A stretch of DNA of 64,000 nucleotides from Rhodobacteraceae bacterium 63075 (lineage in GTDB: Bacteria; Pseudomonadota; Alphaproteobacteria; Rhodobacterales; Rhodobacteraceae), in contig QVMW01000002.1 of NCBI GenBank assembly GCA_003417655.1, positions 186,001-250,000 of the forward strand, in the 5' to 3' direction. Numbering within the stretch: the stretch's first letter is position 1; each line of letters begins with the position of its first letter. This document shows positions 1-8,616 of the stretch, in pieces. The position numbers were made by a program, and so were the translations under genes. Under the pieces are notes generated by a model. It was not told where the DNA came from. It made no database searches and saw nothing but the letters and a program-made list of their open reading frames with translations.

Positions 1-452
1 TCGCGGCGCATCCCGAAAAGCACCCCGAGGCCGAGACACTGGATCAGGATATGGATCATCTCAAGCACAAGCTGGATGCCGGAGCAGGGAGGGCTTTTTG
101 CCAGTTCGTTCTCGACCCGGCAGCCTATGGTGAATTCGTCGAGGCATGCGGACGGCGCGGTATCGACTCGCCTCTCATTCCAGGGCTGATGCCGATGGAA
201 AACTGGCCCCGGCTGAAACGCTTCGCGCGGATGAACGGAGCCTCCGTTCCCGCCTGGCTCAACGAGCTCTTCGCCCGGGCCGAAAGCAGCCCGGAGCTCG
301 AACCCTATCTTGCCGCGTCCATGACAATCGAACATGCGCGGCAACTGATTGCCTATGGCGCCCCTTCGCTTCATGTCTACACGATGAACCGCTGGCCGCT
401 TTCGCTGGCAATGACCGCAATCCTTGGCGGGACCGGATACCCAAATTCATGA
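1..452 (+). CDS. metF: Methylenetetrahydrofolate reductase family protein, C-terminal part
   Basis: Only the last ~150 residues are in the window; the reading frame is open from base 3 to the TGA at 450-452. The segment has the order typical of the end of the MetF TIM barrel: an AAHPEKHPEA stretch, then a FCQFVLDPAAYGEF strand-helix, a PGLMPMENW loop and a final LHVYTMNRW motif. MetF reduces 5,10-methylene-THF to 5-methyl-THF with a flavin. The C-terminus ends shortly after the last motif, as in the family, so the gene does not seem broken by the element that begins about 70 bases downstream. Its N-terminus and flavin-binding residues cannot be checked here. Confidence 0.85.
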   Translation, partial: AAHPEKHPEAETLDQDMDHLKHKLDAGAGRAFCQFVLDPAAYGEFVEACGRRGIDSPLIPGLMPMENWPRLKRFARMNGASVPAWLNELFARAESSPELEPYLAASMTIEHARQLIAYGAPSLHVYTMNRWPLSLAMTAILGGTGYPNS

Positions 453-732
453 GAAGATCGCCCCCGCTTGCCAAGGCCGGGGGAGGCTGACAGGTCCAGG
501 GCTTTGATGTCTGTTACTTTGGAAAATGGCGGACCGAGGATTCATCGAGAAGGGCGGACAGCGGGCTTTCGCTGCAGCGATTAACCCGACCTGTAAAAAG
601 GGGTAACGTGACGTTGACCAGTGCAGGCGGTTGCGCACAGCTCTTGCGACAGGGGGAGGTTTGCACGTGTTGTCTGCTTGTCATCTAACGATCGTAAGCA
701 GGGGGCGCGTATAACGAAACAGGTAGGACCCC
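453..732. other. Intergenic junction region upstream of the PHA synthase gene
   Basis: No gene is seen here. The stretch holds the left tRNA-derived repeat (524-540) and the leader of the PHA synthase gene. A TATAAC hexamer at 710-715 could be a -10 element, but no convincing -35 lies at the right distance. Confidence 0.4.
524..540 (+). repeat. attL-like direct repeat (copy of tRNA-Arg 3' end)
   Basis: These 17 bases are identical and in the same orientation to 13358-13374, which cover the 3' end (including the CCA-encoding bases) of the tRNA-Arg gene. With a 3-base gap the similarity runs on for a few more bases (GATTC). No tRNA is encoded here, only the 3' tail. This is what is expected of the distal attachment site left by an integrative element that uses the tRNA 3' end. 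Confidence 0.7.
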
Positions 733-2460
733 ATGAAGGATCTGAATCCCGACCGCCCCAGCACAAACCACGCGCAGTCCCTCGAATTTCCGCAACGGCC
801 CCTTCGCAAGAAGCTGGCGACGGTGTCGCTTGGTGGCTCTCCTGCATCGATGCAGGCAATGTGGAGTGATTGGGCCGTGCATTTTGCGACGGCCCCAGAC
901 CTTCAACTCGACATGGTCAGGACGGCGACCGCGAGCTGGCTGAAATGGGCGCGCTATGTCTCCACGGGCTGCCCGGATGATCCGGAGCGCAAGCCCATCG
1001 AGCCCGCGAAATCCGACCGCCGGTTTCAAAGTGACGGGTGGCGCCAGCCGCCTTTCGCGGCGATGGCGCAGGGTTTCTTGCTGCTCGAGGATCTTGCCGA
1101 TCAGGCGGCGCGAAACGTGCCCGGACTGGACCCAGCCAGAAAGGACACCGTGGCCTTTGTCACGCGGCAGATCCTCGACGCCATGGCGCCGTCCAATTTC
1201 CCGGCGACCAATCCCGACGTTTTGGCCCGCACCCTGGCGACGGGCGGGGCGAATATCCATCACGGCCTCGAACGCGCATTTCAGGATCTCAAGGACGGGC
1301 CGCCCGCCACCGGAAACGCCCAAGTCGGGAAGACCTTGGCGACCACGCCGGGCAAGGTGGTCTATCGCAACCATCTCATCGAGCTGATCCAGTATGCGCC
1401 GACCACCGACACGGTGCATCCCGAACCCGTGCTGATCGTGCCGGCCTGGATCATGAAATACTACATCCTCGACCTCAGCCCCGAGAATTCACTCGTGCGC
1501 TACCTGACCGCGCAGGGCTTTACCGTGTTCATGATCTCCTGGCGCAACCCCACGGCCGAGGACGCGCATTACGGGATGCAAGATTACCTCGACCTCGGGC
1601 CGCGCGCGGCCTTGGACGTGATCGAAGGCCAGACGGGGGCGAGGAATATCCACAGTGCCGGTTATTGCCTTGGCGGGACGCTCTTGTCGATCGCCGCGGC
1701 GGCCATGGCGCGCGATGGTGATGACCGGTTGGCGAGCATGACGCTCTTTGCCGCGCAGACCGATTTCAGCGAACCGGGGGAGCTCAGCCTCTTCATCAAC
1801 GAAAGCCAGGTGTCCTTCCTCGAGGACGTCATGCAGGAACAGGGCTATCTGGACGCCAGCCAGATGATGAGCGCCTTTCAAATGCTGCGCTCCAACGATC
1901 TGATCTGGTCGCAGATGGTCCGCAAATACCTGCTCGGCGAAGACGACGCGCCGATGAATGACCTCATGGCGTGGAATGCCGATACCACGCGCATGCCCGC
2001 GCGCATGCATTCGGAATACCTGCGGCAGATGTTCCTCAACAATGATCTTGCCGCCGGGCGCTTTCACGTGGACGGGCACCATGTGTCGCTGCGCGATATC
2101 CGGGTCCCCGTCTTCGCCGTGGGCACCGAGACCGATCACATCGCGCCATGGAAATCGGTGTTCAAGATCCACGCCCTTGGCCATGCCGATGTCACCTTTG
2201 CCCTGACCAATGGCGGGCACAATGCCGGTGTCCTGTCCGAGCCGGGCCACAAGCATCGCCACTACCGCATTCATACCGTCCGCGATCAGGACAAGGCCCT
2301 GTCGCCGGAGGACTGGATGGAGGTTGCGCAGATGAAGAACGGAAGCTGGTGGCCGGCCTGGGCGTCCTGGCTGGCGGGCATTTCCGGGAAAAAGGGCAAG
2401 CCGCCCGAGATGGGCAAAGCCCTTGATGACGCGCCCGGCACCTACGTGTTTCAGGAGTGA
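733..2460 (+). CDS. phaC: Poly(3-hydroxyalkanoate) synthase (PhaC family)
   Basis: Polymerises (R)-3-hydroxyacyl-CoA into polyhydroxyalkanoate at the granule surface. The 575-residue protein has a PhaC N-terminal region followed by an alpha/beta hydrolase core. The lipase-like box GYCLGG places the catalytic Cys at residue 312; Asp468 (TETDHIAPW) and His496 (NGGHNAG) complete the triad. Length fits single-subunit (class I or II) synthases. The start has AGGTAGGA upstream. The stop is directly followed by the fabI-like gene, and the third gene is a MaoC-Pta fusion, so the enzyme sits in a module linking acyl-CoA, enoyl reduction and acetyl phosphate rather than next to phaA/phaB/phasin genes. 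It may therefore use an unusual acyl-CoA pool or act when phosphate or redox balance shifts; that is inference. Confidence 0.88.
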   Translation: MKDLNPDRPSTNHAQSLEFPQRPLRKKLATVSLGGSPASMQAMWSDWAVHFATAPDLQLDMVRTATASWLKWARYVSTGCPDDPERKPIEPAKSDRRFQSDGWRQPPFAAMAQGFLLLEDLADQAARNVPGLDPARKDTVAFVTRQILDAMAPSNFPATNPDVLARTLATGGANIHHGLERAFQDLKDGPPATGNAQVGKTLATTPGKVVYRNHLIELIQYAPTTDTVHPEPVLIVPAWIMKYYILDLSPENSLVRYLTAQGFTVFMISWRNPTAEDAHYGMQDYLDLGPRAALDVIEGQTGARNIHSAGYCLGGTLLSIAAAAMARDGDDRLASMTLFAAQTDFSEPGELSLFINESQVSFLEDVMQEQGYLDASQMMSAFQMLRSNDLIWSQMVRKYLLGEDDAPMNDLMAWNADTTRMPARMHSEYLRQMFLNNDLAAGRFHVDGHHVSLRDIRVPVFAVGTETDHIAPWKSVFKIHALGHADVTFALTNGGHNAGVLSEPGHKHRHYRIHTVRDQDKALSPEDWMEVAQMKNGSWWPAWASWLAGISGKKGKPPEMGKALDDAPGTYVFQE

Positions 2461-2465
2461 CCGGC

Positions 2466-3239
2466 ATGCTGCCACGGAACGATTTTCTCAAGGGCAAGTT
2501 GGGTCTTGTCGTCGGTGTCGCCAATGAGCATTCCATCGCGGCCGGATGCGCTGCCGCGTTTCATGCGTCCGGTGCCAAGCTGTGCCTGACCCACCAGACC
2601 GAAAAATCGCTCCGATTTGTCGAGCCGGTTGCCACCGCGGTCGATGCCGAGCTGTTTCTGCCTCTGGACGTGACCGACACGGCCCAAATCGACGCGGTTT
2701 TCGCCGCGATTGAAAAGACCTGGGGCAAGCTCGACTTTCTTGTGCACTCCATTGCCTATTGTCCGCGCGATGATTTGCATGGGCGCGTGGTGGACTGCTC
2801 TCGGGACGGGTTTGCAACGGCCATGGATGTCTCGGTGCATTCGCTGATCCGCCTTGCCAATCGCGCCGAGCCGTTGATGGCGGATGGCGGCACGATCCTG
2901 ACCGTCTCCTATCACGGGGCCGAGAAGGTGGTGGATCACTACAATATCATGGGGCCGGTCAAGGCCGCCCTGGAGGCGACGACCCGCTATCTGTCGGTAG
3001 AGCTCGGCAGCAAGAACATCCGCGTGAACGCCCTGTCACCCGGCCCATTGGAAACGCGGGCCGCCTCGGGTATCGATCACTTTGATGACTTGATCGATGA
3101 CGCGCGCAGGCGTGCGCCTTTGCACCGTCTGACCACCATCGATGAGGTCGGTGCGATGGCCGCCTGTCTGGTGTCCGACTTTGCCGGCTCGGTCAGCGGG
3201 AACACGGCCTATATCGACGGGGGACACCATGTTGTCTGA
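2466..3239 (+). CDS. fabI: Enoyl-[acyl-carrier-protein] reductase, FabI type
   Basis: NAD(P)H-dependent reduction of trans-2-enoyl thioesters. A short-chain dehydrogenase of 257 residues with the FabI-style nucleotide loop (GVANEHSIA) and the FabI active site: Tyr in SYHGAEKV and the Y-x6-K pair in YNIMGPVK. The ATG at 2466 is preferred over the GTG at 2457 because AGGAG at 2453-2457 is 8 bases upstream of it; the GTG would overlap its own ribosome site. It follows phaC at once and overlaps the next gene by 11 bases, so it is surely cotranscribed. It is probably a second FabI beside the housekeeping copy, serving the PHA/acetyl-phosphate module. Confidence 0.85.
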   Translation: MLPRNDFLKGKLGLVVGVANEHSIAAGCAAAFHASGAKLCLTHQTEKSLRFVEPVATAVDAELFLPLDVTDTAQIDAVFAAIEKTWGKLDFLVHSIAYCPRDDLHGRVVDCSRDGFATAMDVSVHSLIRLANRAEPLMADGGTILTVSYHGAEKVVDHYNIMGPVKAALEATTRYLSVELGSKNIRVNALSPGPLETRAASGIDHFDDLIDDARRRAPLHRLTTIDEVGAMAACLVSDFAGSVSGNTAYIDGGHHVV

Positions 3240-4635
3240 CCCGGAGCCGCTTGCCTTTATCGAGAACCGCCCGTTCGACGAGATCAAGCTCGGCGACTCG
3301 GCCGAATTGGTGCGCACGCTGACCGCGCAGGACATCGACGCCTTTGCCGTCGTCTCCGGGGATGTGAACCCGGCCCATGTGGATGAGGAGTTTGCCGAGG
3401 GCGACATCTTTCACAAGGTCATCGCGCACGGGATGTGGGGCGGTGCGTTGATTTCCAATGTTCTGGGCACGCAATTGCCCGGACCGGGCACGATCTATCT
3501 GGAACAGTCGTTGAAGTTCCTCAAACCGGTCGGGGTTGGCGATACGGTTATTGTCCGCGTGGAAGTGACAGAGCGCGACGCGGAAAAGCACCGCCTGACC
3601 TTGGCCTGCACCTGCACGAACGGCGACGGAAAGCCCGTAATCGAGGGCGTGGCCCGCGTCATTGCACCGGATCGCAAGATCCGCAGGCCCCGGATGACCA
3701 TGCCTGACCTTGTCCTGCACAAGCATGGCAAGGCCCATGGCGAGATGCTGGTCCGGGCGCAGGCGCTTGACCCGATGGCCACGGCGGTTGTGCATCCCTG
3801 TGATACAGCATCGCTCGAAGGGGCGCTGCAGGCCGGTGATCTTGGCGTGCTTGCCCCGGTTCTCGTGGGCCCTGAGGCGCGCATCCGCGGCGTGGCCGAG
3901 GAAAGTGATCTAGACATCGCGGGGCTGGAGATCATCGACACGCCCCACAGCCATGCTGCGGCGGAAGCGGCGGTTGATCTGGTCCGCACTGGTGCGGCGC
4001 GGGCCCTGATGAAAGGCGCTCTGCATACCGACGAGGTCATGTCCGCCGTTGTGTCCAGGACCGGCGGGCTGCGCACCGAGCGCCGGATGAGCCATGTCTA
4101 CGTGATGGATGTGCCGACCTACCCCAAGCCGCTGATTACTACCGATGCCGCGATCAACATCGCACCTGACCTTGAGACCAAGGCCGACATCATCCAGAAC
4201 GCCATCGACCTTGCCCGCGCCATCGGCATCGACGTGCCAAAGGTGGCGATCCTGTCGGCGGTCGAGACTGTCAACGCACGCATGCAATCCACGATCGAGG
4301 CCGCGGCGCTGTGCAAAATGGCGGATCGCGGGCAGATCACGGGCGGGCTTCTGGATGGTCCCCTGGCCTTCGACAACGCGATCTCGATGCGCGCTGTCGC
4401 CACCAAGAGCATCGTGTCGCCTGTTGCCGGGCAGGCGGACATACTGGTCGCGCCCGACCTTGAGGCGGGCAACATGATCGCCAAGCAGTTGATGTATCTG
4501 GCCGGGGCGGAAGCCGCCGGGGTCGTGCTAGGCGCGCGGGTGCCAATCATCCTGACCAGCCGGGCGGATGATGCCAAGACCCGGCTCGCATCTGCCGCGA
4601 TTGCGGCCCTCTACAGCGCGGCCCAACGCCCGTGA
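3229..4635 (+). CDS. Bifunctional MaoC-type enoyl-CoA hydratase / phosphate acyltransferase
   Basis: A 468-residue fusion. Residues ~1-150 are a MaoC-like hot-dog hydratase with the hydratase-2 signature (VSGDVNPAHVD, then HGMWGGALIS). Residues ~165-468 are a phosphate acetyl/butyryltransferase (PTA_PTB family) domain, recognisable by ALMKGALHTDEVM, RMSHVYVMD and the C-terminal GNMIAKQLMY segment. It would hydrate an enoyl-CoA and exchange acyl-CoA with acyl phosphate. ATG at 3229 has GGGGGA upstream; the longer frame back to 3142 runs inside fabI and is not used. The product acyl phosphate would normally be handed to the acetate kinase encoded next, which here is a pseudogene. Confidence 0.88.
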   Translation: MLSDPEPLAFIENRPFDEIKLGDSAELVRTLTAQDIDAFAVVSGDVNPAHVDEEFAEGDIFHKVIAHGMWGGALISNVLGTQLPGPGTIYLEQSLKFLKPVGVGDTVIVRVEVTERDAEKHRLTLACTCTNGDGKPVIEGVARVIAPDRKIRRPRMTMPDLVLHKHGKAHGEMLVRAQALDPMATAVVHPCDTASLEGALQAGDLGVLAPVLVGPEARIRGVAEESDLDIAGLEIIDTPHSHAAAEAAVDLVRTGAARALMKGALHTDEVMSAVVSRTGGLRTERRMSHVYVMDVPTYPKPLITTDAAINIAPDLETKADIIQNAIDLARAIGIDVPKVAILSAVETVNARMQSTIEAAALCKMADRGQITGGLLDGPLAFDNAISMRAVATKSIVSPVAGQADILVAPDLEAGNMIAKQLMYLAGAEAAGVVLGARVPIILTSRADDAKTRLASAAIAALYSAAQRP

Positions 4636-4805
4636 CGGTGCTGTTGACGCGCAACGCCGGGTCATCCTCTCTCAAATTCGGCCTCTAGGACAGCGCGCCG
4701 GAGCCGGTGCTGCGCGTGTCCGGGCAGGTGGATGGCATTGACGCGGCCGCGCGATCGATCTTTCGCGGCGCAGTTCAGGCGGCCCCTCTCGCCGTGATCG
4801 GTGGG
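4632..4805 (+). pseudogene. ackA: Acetate kinase remnant (N-terminal fragment)
   Basis: A GTG overlapping the stop of the MaoC-Pta gene (GTGA) opens a frame that reads VTVLLTRNAGSSSLKFGL and then hits a TAG at 4686-4688. RNAGSSSLKF is the N-terminal substrate/ATP-binding motif of acetate kinases. After the stop the frame continues as DSAPEPVLRVSGQVDGI, which still resembles the family, before similarity is lost near the stop of the convergent phosphoesterase gene. About 60 of the usual ~400 residues remain. Position and overlap show that this was the last gene of a phaC-fabI-pta-ackA operon. Confidence 0.75.
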
Positions 4806-4812
4806 GGGGCGA

Positions 4813-5595
4813 TCAACCCAGATCGTCAGGTGAAATCAGCAGCGTTCGGCACCTGGCTCCGAGATCGTGCAGAATGGCGCCGGAGTGACCCGGTATGAAC
4901 GTGATCCCCCCCTCCATGCGGAGATCGAGACCAACGGCATGAGAGGTGCTGGGGGCAATCGTGACCGGGCGTCCGGCAAACGCCCCCGTGATCATCCGGT
5001 GCACATGCCCGCAGGCGATCTGCACCGGGCCTTCATGGTCCCGCAACAGGCCCTCGAATCGCGGATTGGGGGAGAGGCCGATGGCGTCCATCGCGGATAT
5101 GCCGGTGTCAAAGGGCGGGTGATGCATGAAGATCAGCACGGGACGGTGCCGCAGATCGCGCAACGTCGCCTCGAGCCATGCCAGCGTCGTGTCGGTCACT
5201 GCGCCATGGGCAGCCCCTTCCACCAGCGTATCAAGGCCCAGGATGGTGACATCGTCCAGATCCTCGCGCCAGTTGATCGGGCCGTGGTCGGGCATCCAGC
5301 CCTCTTGCGCCGCAAAAGCGCGCATCGCCTCGCGACAATCATGATTGCCGGGGATGGCGCGCCATGGCAGCGCCGCCTCGGCCATGATGTCGCGCAGGTG
5401 GTCATAGGCCCCCTTGCATCCCGTCTCCGTCAGGTCGCCCGAAATCACCAGCCGCTCCACCGGGCCGATGGCCGGCAACAGGCCCGCCAGCCCGGACAGC
5501 ATTTGTCGGAGCGCCGCTGCCGTGTCGATGGCGTCTTGGAAAAGCTGCCCTTCGGGCATGATGTGCAGATCGGAGATTTGCAGGATGCGGGTCAT
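4813..5595 (-). CDS. Calcineurin-like metallophosphoesterase (CpdA/GpdQ type)
   Basis: A 260-residue dinuclear metal phosphodiesterase. All family metal ligand motifs are present in order: DLH near residue 8, GDLTETG, GNHD, HHPP and GHVH. It is the last gene of a minus-strand operon with an ABC uptake system of the glycerol-3-phosphate/glycerophosphodiester type. A role in cleaving imported phosphodiesters such as glycerophosphodiesters is therefore more likely than cAMP hydrolysis, though both activities occur in this family. The start at 5595 lies 7 bases after the stop of the permease gene. The gene ends inside the region where the acetate kinase remnant fades, suggesting that the two operons were joined by a deletion. 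Confidence 0.75.
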   Translation of the reverse strand: MTRILQISDLHIMPEGQLFQDAIDTAAALRQMLSGLAGLLPAIGPVERLVISGDLTETGCKGAYDHLRDIMAEAALPWRAIPGNHDCREAMRAFAAQEGWMPDHGPINWREDLDDVTILGLDTLVEGAAHGAVTDTTLAWLEATLRDLRHRPVLIFMHHPPFDTGISAMDAIGLSPNPRFEGLLRDHEGPVQIACGHVHRMITGAFAGRPVTIAPSTSHAVGLDLRMEGGITFIPGHSGAILHDLGARCRTLLISPDDLG

Positions 5596-5602
5596 GATGT
5601 CC

Positions 5603-6403
5603 TCATTTCACGCCAGCGGTCAGGAAGGCCTGCACGAATTGACGCTGGAATATCAGGAAGCAGATCAAAAGCGGTGCGATCACCATGACCGTAGCCGCCG
5701 AGATGACCGAGATATCGACGCCGTTCTCGGGCGCGCCAAACAGCGACAGGCCCACCGTCAGCGGCCGGGTGGAGGGCGAGTTGGTGACGATCAGCGGCCA
5801 GAGGAAATTGTTCCAGTGGGTGGCCACCGAAACAAGGGCATAGGCCAGATAGGTGGGCCGCGCGGCAGGAACATAGACCCGCCAGAGCACGCCCAATGTG
5901 CCGCAGCCTTCGACGCGGGCGGCCTCGTCGAGATCCTTTGGCACGGATTTGAACGCCTGCCGCATCAGGAAGATGCCAAAGGCCGAGGCCATGTAGGGCG
6001 CGCCGATCCCGAGGATGCTGTCAAGCAATCCCAAGGAGGCCGCGACCCGGTAGTTTTCGACAATGAGCACCTCGGGCAGGATGAAAAGCTGCATCAACAC
6101 GAGGATGAACAGCGCATCACGCCCGCGAAATTCCGTCTGGGCAAAGGCGAAACCGGCCAGCGTGCAAAGCAGGAACTGCCCCGCAAGGATCAGCGTGACC
6201 AGCATGAAGGTGTTGAGGAAATACCGCAGCCACGGCGCACCGTCCCAGGCGGTGCGGAAATTCTCAAGCGTCAGCGGCGCGGTCAGGCGGAAATTCACCG
6301 CGTCGCTGACATCGTGGAACGCGGCCCAGAATGCGAAGACCAGCGGCGAGATCCACAAAAGGGCCAGCAGGATCGCGGCGGCGGGTTCGATATAACGGAT
6401 CAT
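5603..6403 (-). CDS. ugpE: ABC transporter permease (UgpE-like)
   Basis: Inner-membrane permease of 266 residues with about six membrane segments and the EAA loop (EAARVEGCGTLG) that contacts the ATPase. It belongs to the carbohydrate/glycerol-3-phosphate uptake (CUT1) group. Its ATG overlaps the stop of the upstream permease gene by 4 bases (ATGA). It pairs with the other permease, the binding protein and the ATPase of the same operon. The substrate is inferred only from resemblance and from the linked phosphodiesterase. Confidence 0.75.
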   Translation of the reverse strand: MIRYIEPAAAILLALLWISPLVFAFWAAFHDVSDAVNFRLTAPLTLENFRTAWDGAPWLRYFLNTFMLVTLILAGQFLLCTLAGFAFAQTEFRGRDALFILVLMQLFILPEVLIVENYRVAASLGLLDSILGIGAPYMASAFGIFLMRQAFKSVPKDLDEAARVEGCGTLGVLWRVYVPAARPTYLAYALVSVATHWNNFLWPLIVTNSPSTRPLTVGLSLFGAPENGVDISVISAATVMVIAPLLICFLIFQRQFVQAFLTAGVK

Positions 6404-7293
6404 CGGTAATGCACCCGCCGGTCAAGAACGAGGAACTGGAAGGCCGCCAGTGCCCCCATGAGCGCCAGCACCAGCACGGTCATCGCCGCGGCGGAGGGCC
6501 TGTCGAAATAGGCGAAGGCGTTTTCCCAGATGTAGTAGAGGATCAGCTTGGAACTGTCCGACGGCCCGCCCTTGGTCAGGATGAACAGGTGGTCGATCAG
6601 CTTGACCGAGTTGATCATCGCATTGACGAGGATGAAGAGCGTGGTCGGCATCAAAAGCGGCAGCACGATCCGGCGGGTATAGGTCCAGCGGCTGGCCCCC
6701 TCGATCTCGGCGGCCTCTTTCAGGTCGGGCGGGATGGTTTGCAGCGCGGCGAGGTAGAAGATCATGAAGAACCCCGCCTCTTTCCAGATCGTCACCACGC
6801 AAATCGCCCAAAGCGCGGTCTCCGGCTCACCCAGCCAGTTGACCGGCCCGGCCCCGAAGAGCGCGCCGATCTGGTTCAGGATGCCGAAACTGGGCGTGTA
6901 GAAGAACAGCCACAGGTTCGCCGCCGCGATCATCGGCAGCACGGTCGGCGTGAAATAAGCGGTGCGGACAAAGCCGCGCGCGGGAAGTTTCGAGTTGGCC
7001 CAGAGCGCCATGATCAGCGCCAACGCCATGGAGGTCGGGATGGTGACAAGTGCATACGAGAGGTTGTTGCCGGCCACCTGCCAGAAGGTCGGATCGTCGA
7101 ACAGGTAGCGGTAATTCTCAAGCCCCACGAATTCGGCCGGGTTGCGCCGGGTGCCGCGCGACCAGAGCGAGGTCACCATGGTGGCCAGCGACGGGTAGAA
7201 GGCAAATGCCGTCAGCATGATGAGCGCGGGCGACAGCAAAAGCCAGCCGTGCAAGGCACGGCGGCGGCGTTCCAATGTGAAGGCGTCGGTCAT
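6400..7293 (-). CDS. ugpA: ABC transporter permease (UgpA-like)
   Basis: A 297-residue CUT1-family permease with six predicted membrane segments and the EAA motif (EAAEIEGASRWTY). The ATG at 7293 is chosen because GGAG lies 6 bases upstream; a longer frame to 7344 lacks such a site. It overlaps ugpE by 4 bases, indicating translational coupling. It forms the membrane channel with the UgpE-like protein. Confidence 0.77.
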   Translation of the reverse strand: MTDAFTLERRRRALHGWLLLSPALIMLTAFAFYPSLATMVTSLWSRGTRRNPAEFVGLENYRYLFDDPTFWQVAGNNLSYALVTIPTSMALALIMALWANSKLPARGFVRTAYFTPTVLPMIAAANLWLFFYTPSFGILNQIGALFGAGPVNWLGEPETALWAICVVTIWKEAGFFMIFYLAALQTIPPDLKEAAEIEGASRWTYTRRIVLPLLMPTTLFILVNAMINSVKLIDHLFILTKGGPSDSSKLILYYIWENAFAYFDRPSAAAMTVLVLALMGALAAFQFLVLDRRVHYR

Positions 7294-7353
7294 GCGGGTC
7301 TCCGTGGCCGGGCCGGCTGCATGAACCGGCCCGGCACAGGGCATTGCAGGCGC

Positions 7354-8616
7354 TTACTTGTAGGCGCGCAGTTGACGTTCGGCGGCGGCCTGCGCCTCGG
7401 CCAGTGCCTCTGCCGGGCTCTTGTCGCCGGTCAGCGCCGATTGGATCGCGGCATTCAACCCATCGCGCACGCGCGCTGTCTCGAAGGTCGAAAATTCGGC
7501 AACCGCGTGCTCAAGCTGATCGCGCGCCACGAGGGCGGGCGGGAATTCAGCCGTGTAGGCCTTGAGCGCCTCGGTCTCATAAGCGGCGGGCGAGACACCC
7601 ATGTAGCCCGTCTCGATGGACCACTTCGCGGCTTGCTCGGGCGCGGTCATGAACTTGATGAGTTCAAGCGCGGCCTGTTTTTCCTCTTCGGTTGAGTCCT
7701 TGAAGAGGTAGAAATTGCCCCCTCCGGTCGGCGAGCCAAGACGCTCCTGCCCGGGCAGCATGGCAACGCCGAAATCGAACTCGGCATTGTTCTTGACCGC
7801 CGTCAGGTTGCCGGTGGAGTGCCACATCATCGCGGTCTCACCCTCGAGGAAGGCTTGGCGCAGCGTGCCCCACTCCACGGTGCCCTCGGGCATGATGCCA
7901 TGCTCGGTGGAGAGCGACTTCCAGTATTCAAGCGCCTCGATGGTATCGGGATCGTCGAAATAAGTGGTCAGCCCGTCGTTTGACATCAGCTCCTGACCGT
8001 TCTGGATCCCCAGCGCCTGGAACATCCAGTAGGGATAGCCGGTCGAGGGGATCATCAGGCCATAGTGATCGTCTGTGGTGAGTTTCTTGCCCATGCTCAC
8101 CAGATCGTCCCAGGTTTCGGGCGGGTCCTGCGGGTCAAGGCCCGCCTCGCGGAACATGTCCTTGTTGTAATAAGCCACGATGGTCGACCGCTGGAACGGC
8201 ACGCCCCATGTCTGGCCCTCGATCTTGCCGTTGGCCATGAGCGCGGGGTAGAAGCTGCCCAGCCATTTCTTCTCCGCCTCGGTCTCGGTCACGTCCTCGA
8301 AGGGCACGATCAGGTCTTGCTCGATCAGGTCATAAGCGTCGATCGAGAACATCACGGCCAGCTGCGCCGGATCGCCGGACTCGAGCGCCGCAAGCGATTT
8401 GATGCGCGTGTCGTCATAGTTGCCGGCGTAGATCGCGTTGACGGTGATGTCGGGGTTTTGCGCCTCGAAATCGGCGACGATCCCATCGACCACTTCGGTC
8501 AGCGCGCCGCCGACGGCGATGGGGTAATACATGGTCAATTCGGTCTCGGCCACGGCCGGATTGACGAGCGCGGTGGAGGCCGCCAATATGGCGGATACAG
8601 CAGTGATACGGGTCAT
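7354..8616 (-). CDS. ugpB: ABC transporter periplasmic substrate-binding protein (UgpB-like)
   Basis: A 420-residue family 1 extracellular solute-binding protein with a Sec signal peptide cleaved near AVAETE (residue ~24). The mature protein begins with the usual strand ELTMYYPIAVGG and contains the hinge features of CUT1 binding proteins (YNKDMF, ETWDDL). It binds the substrate and delivers it to the permease pair. The sequence is some way from E. coli UgpB, so the ligand may be a glycerophosphodiester, glycerol 3-phosphate or another sugar-like compound. It overlaps the ATPase gene by 4 bases. Confidence 0.75.
   Translation of the reverse strand: MTRITAVSAILAASTALVNPAVAETELTMYYPIAVGGALTEVVDGIVADFEAQNPDITVNAIYAGNYDDTRIKSLAALESGDPAQLAVMFSIDAYDLIEQDLIVPFEDVTETEAEKKWLGSFYPALMANGKIEGQTWGVPFQRSTIVAYYNKDMFREAGLDPQDPPETWDDLVSMGKKLTTDDHYGLMIPSTGYPYWMFQALGIQNGQELMSNDGLTTYFDDPDTIEALEYWKSLSTEHGIMPEGTVEWGTLRQAFLEGETAMMWHSTGNLTAVKNNAEFDFGVAMLPGQERLGSPTGGGNFYLFKDSTEEEKQAALELIKFMTAPEQAAKWSIETGYMGVSPAAYETEALKAYTAEFPPALVARDQLEHAVAEFSTFETARVRDGLNAAIQSALTGDKSPAEALAEAQAAAERQLRAYK

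Noticed and set aside
524..540. tRNA pseudogene
   Set aside because: Only the last 14 bases of a tRNA are present, which fits an attachment site better than a decayed gene.
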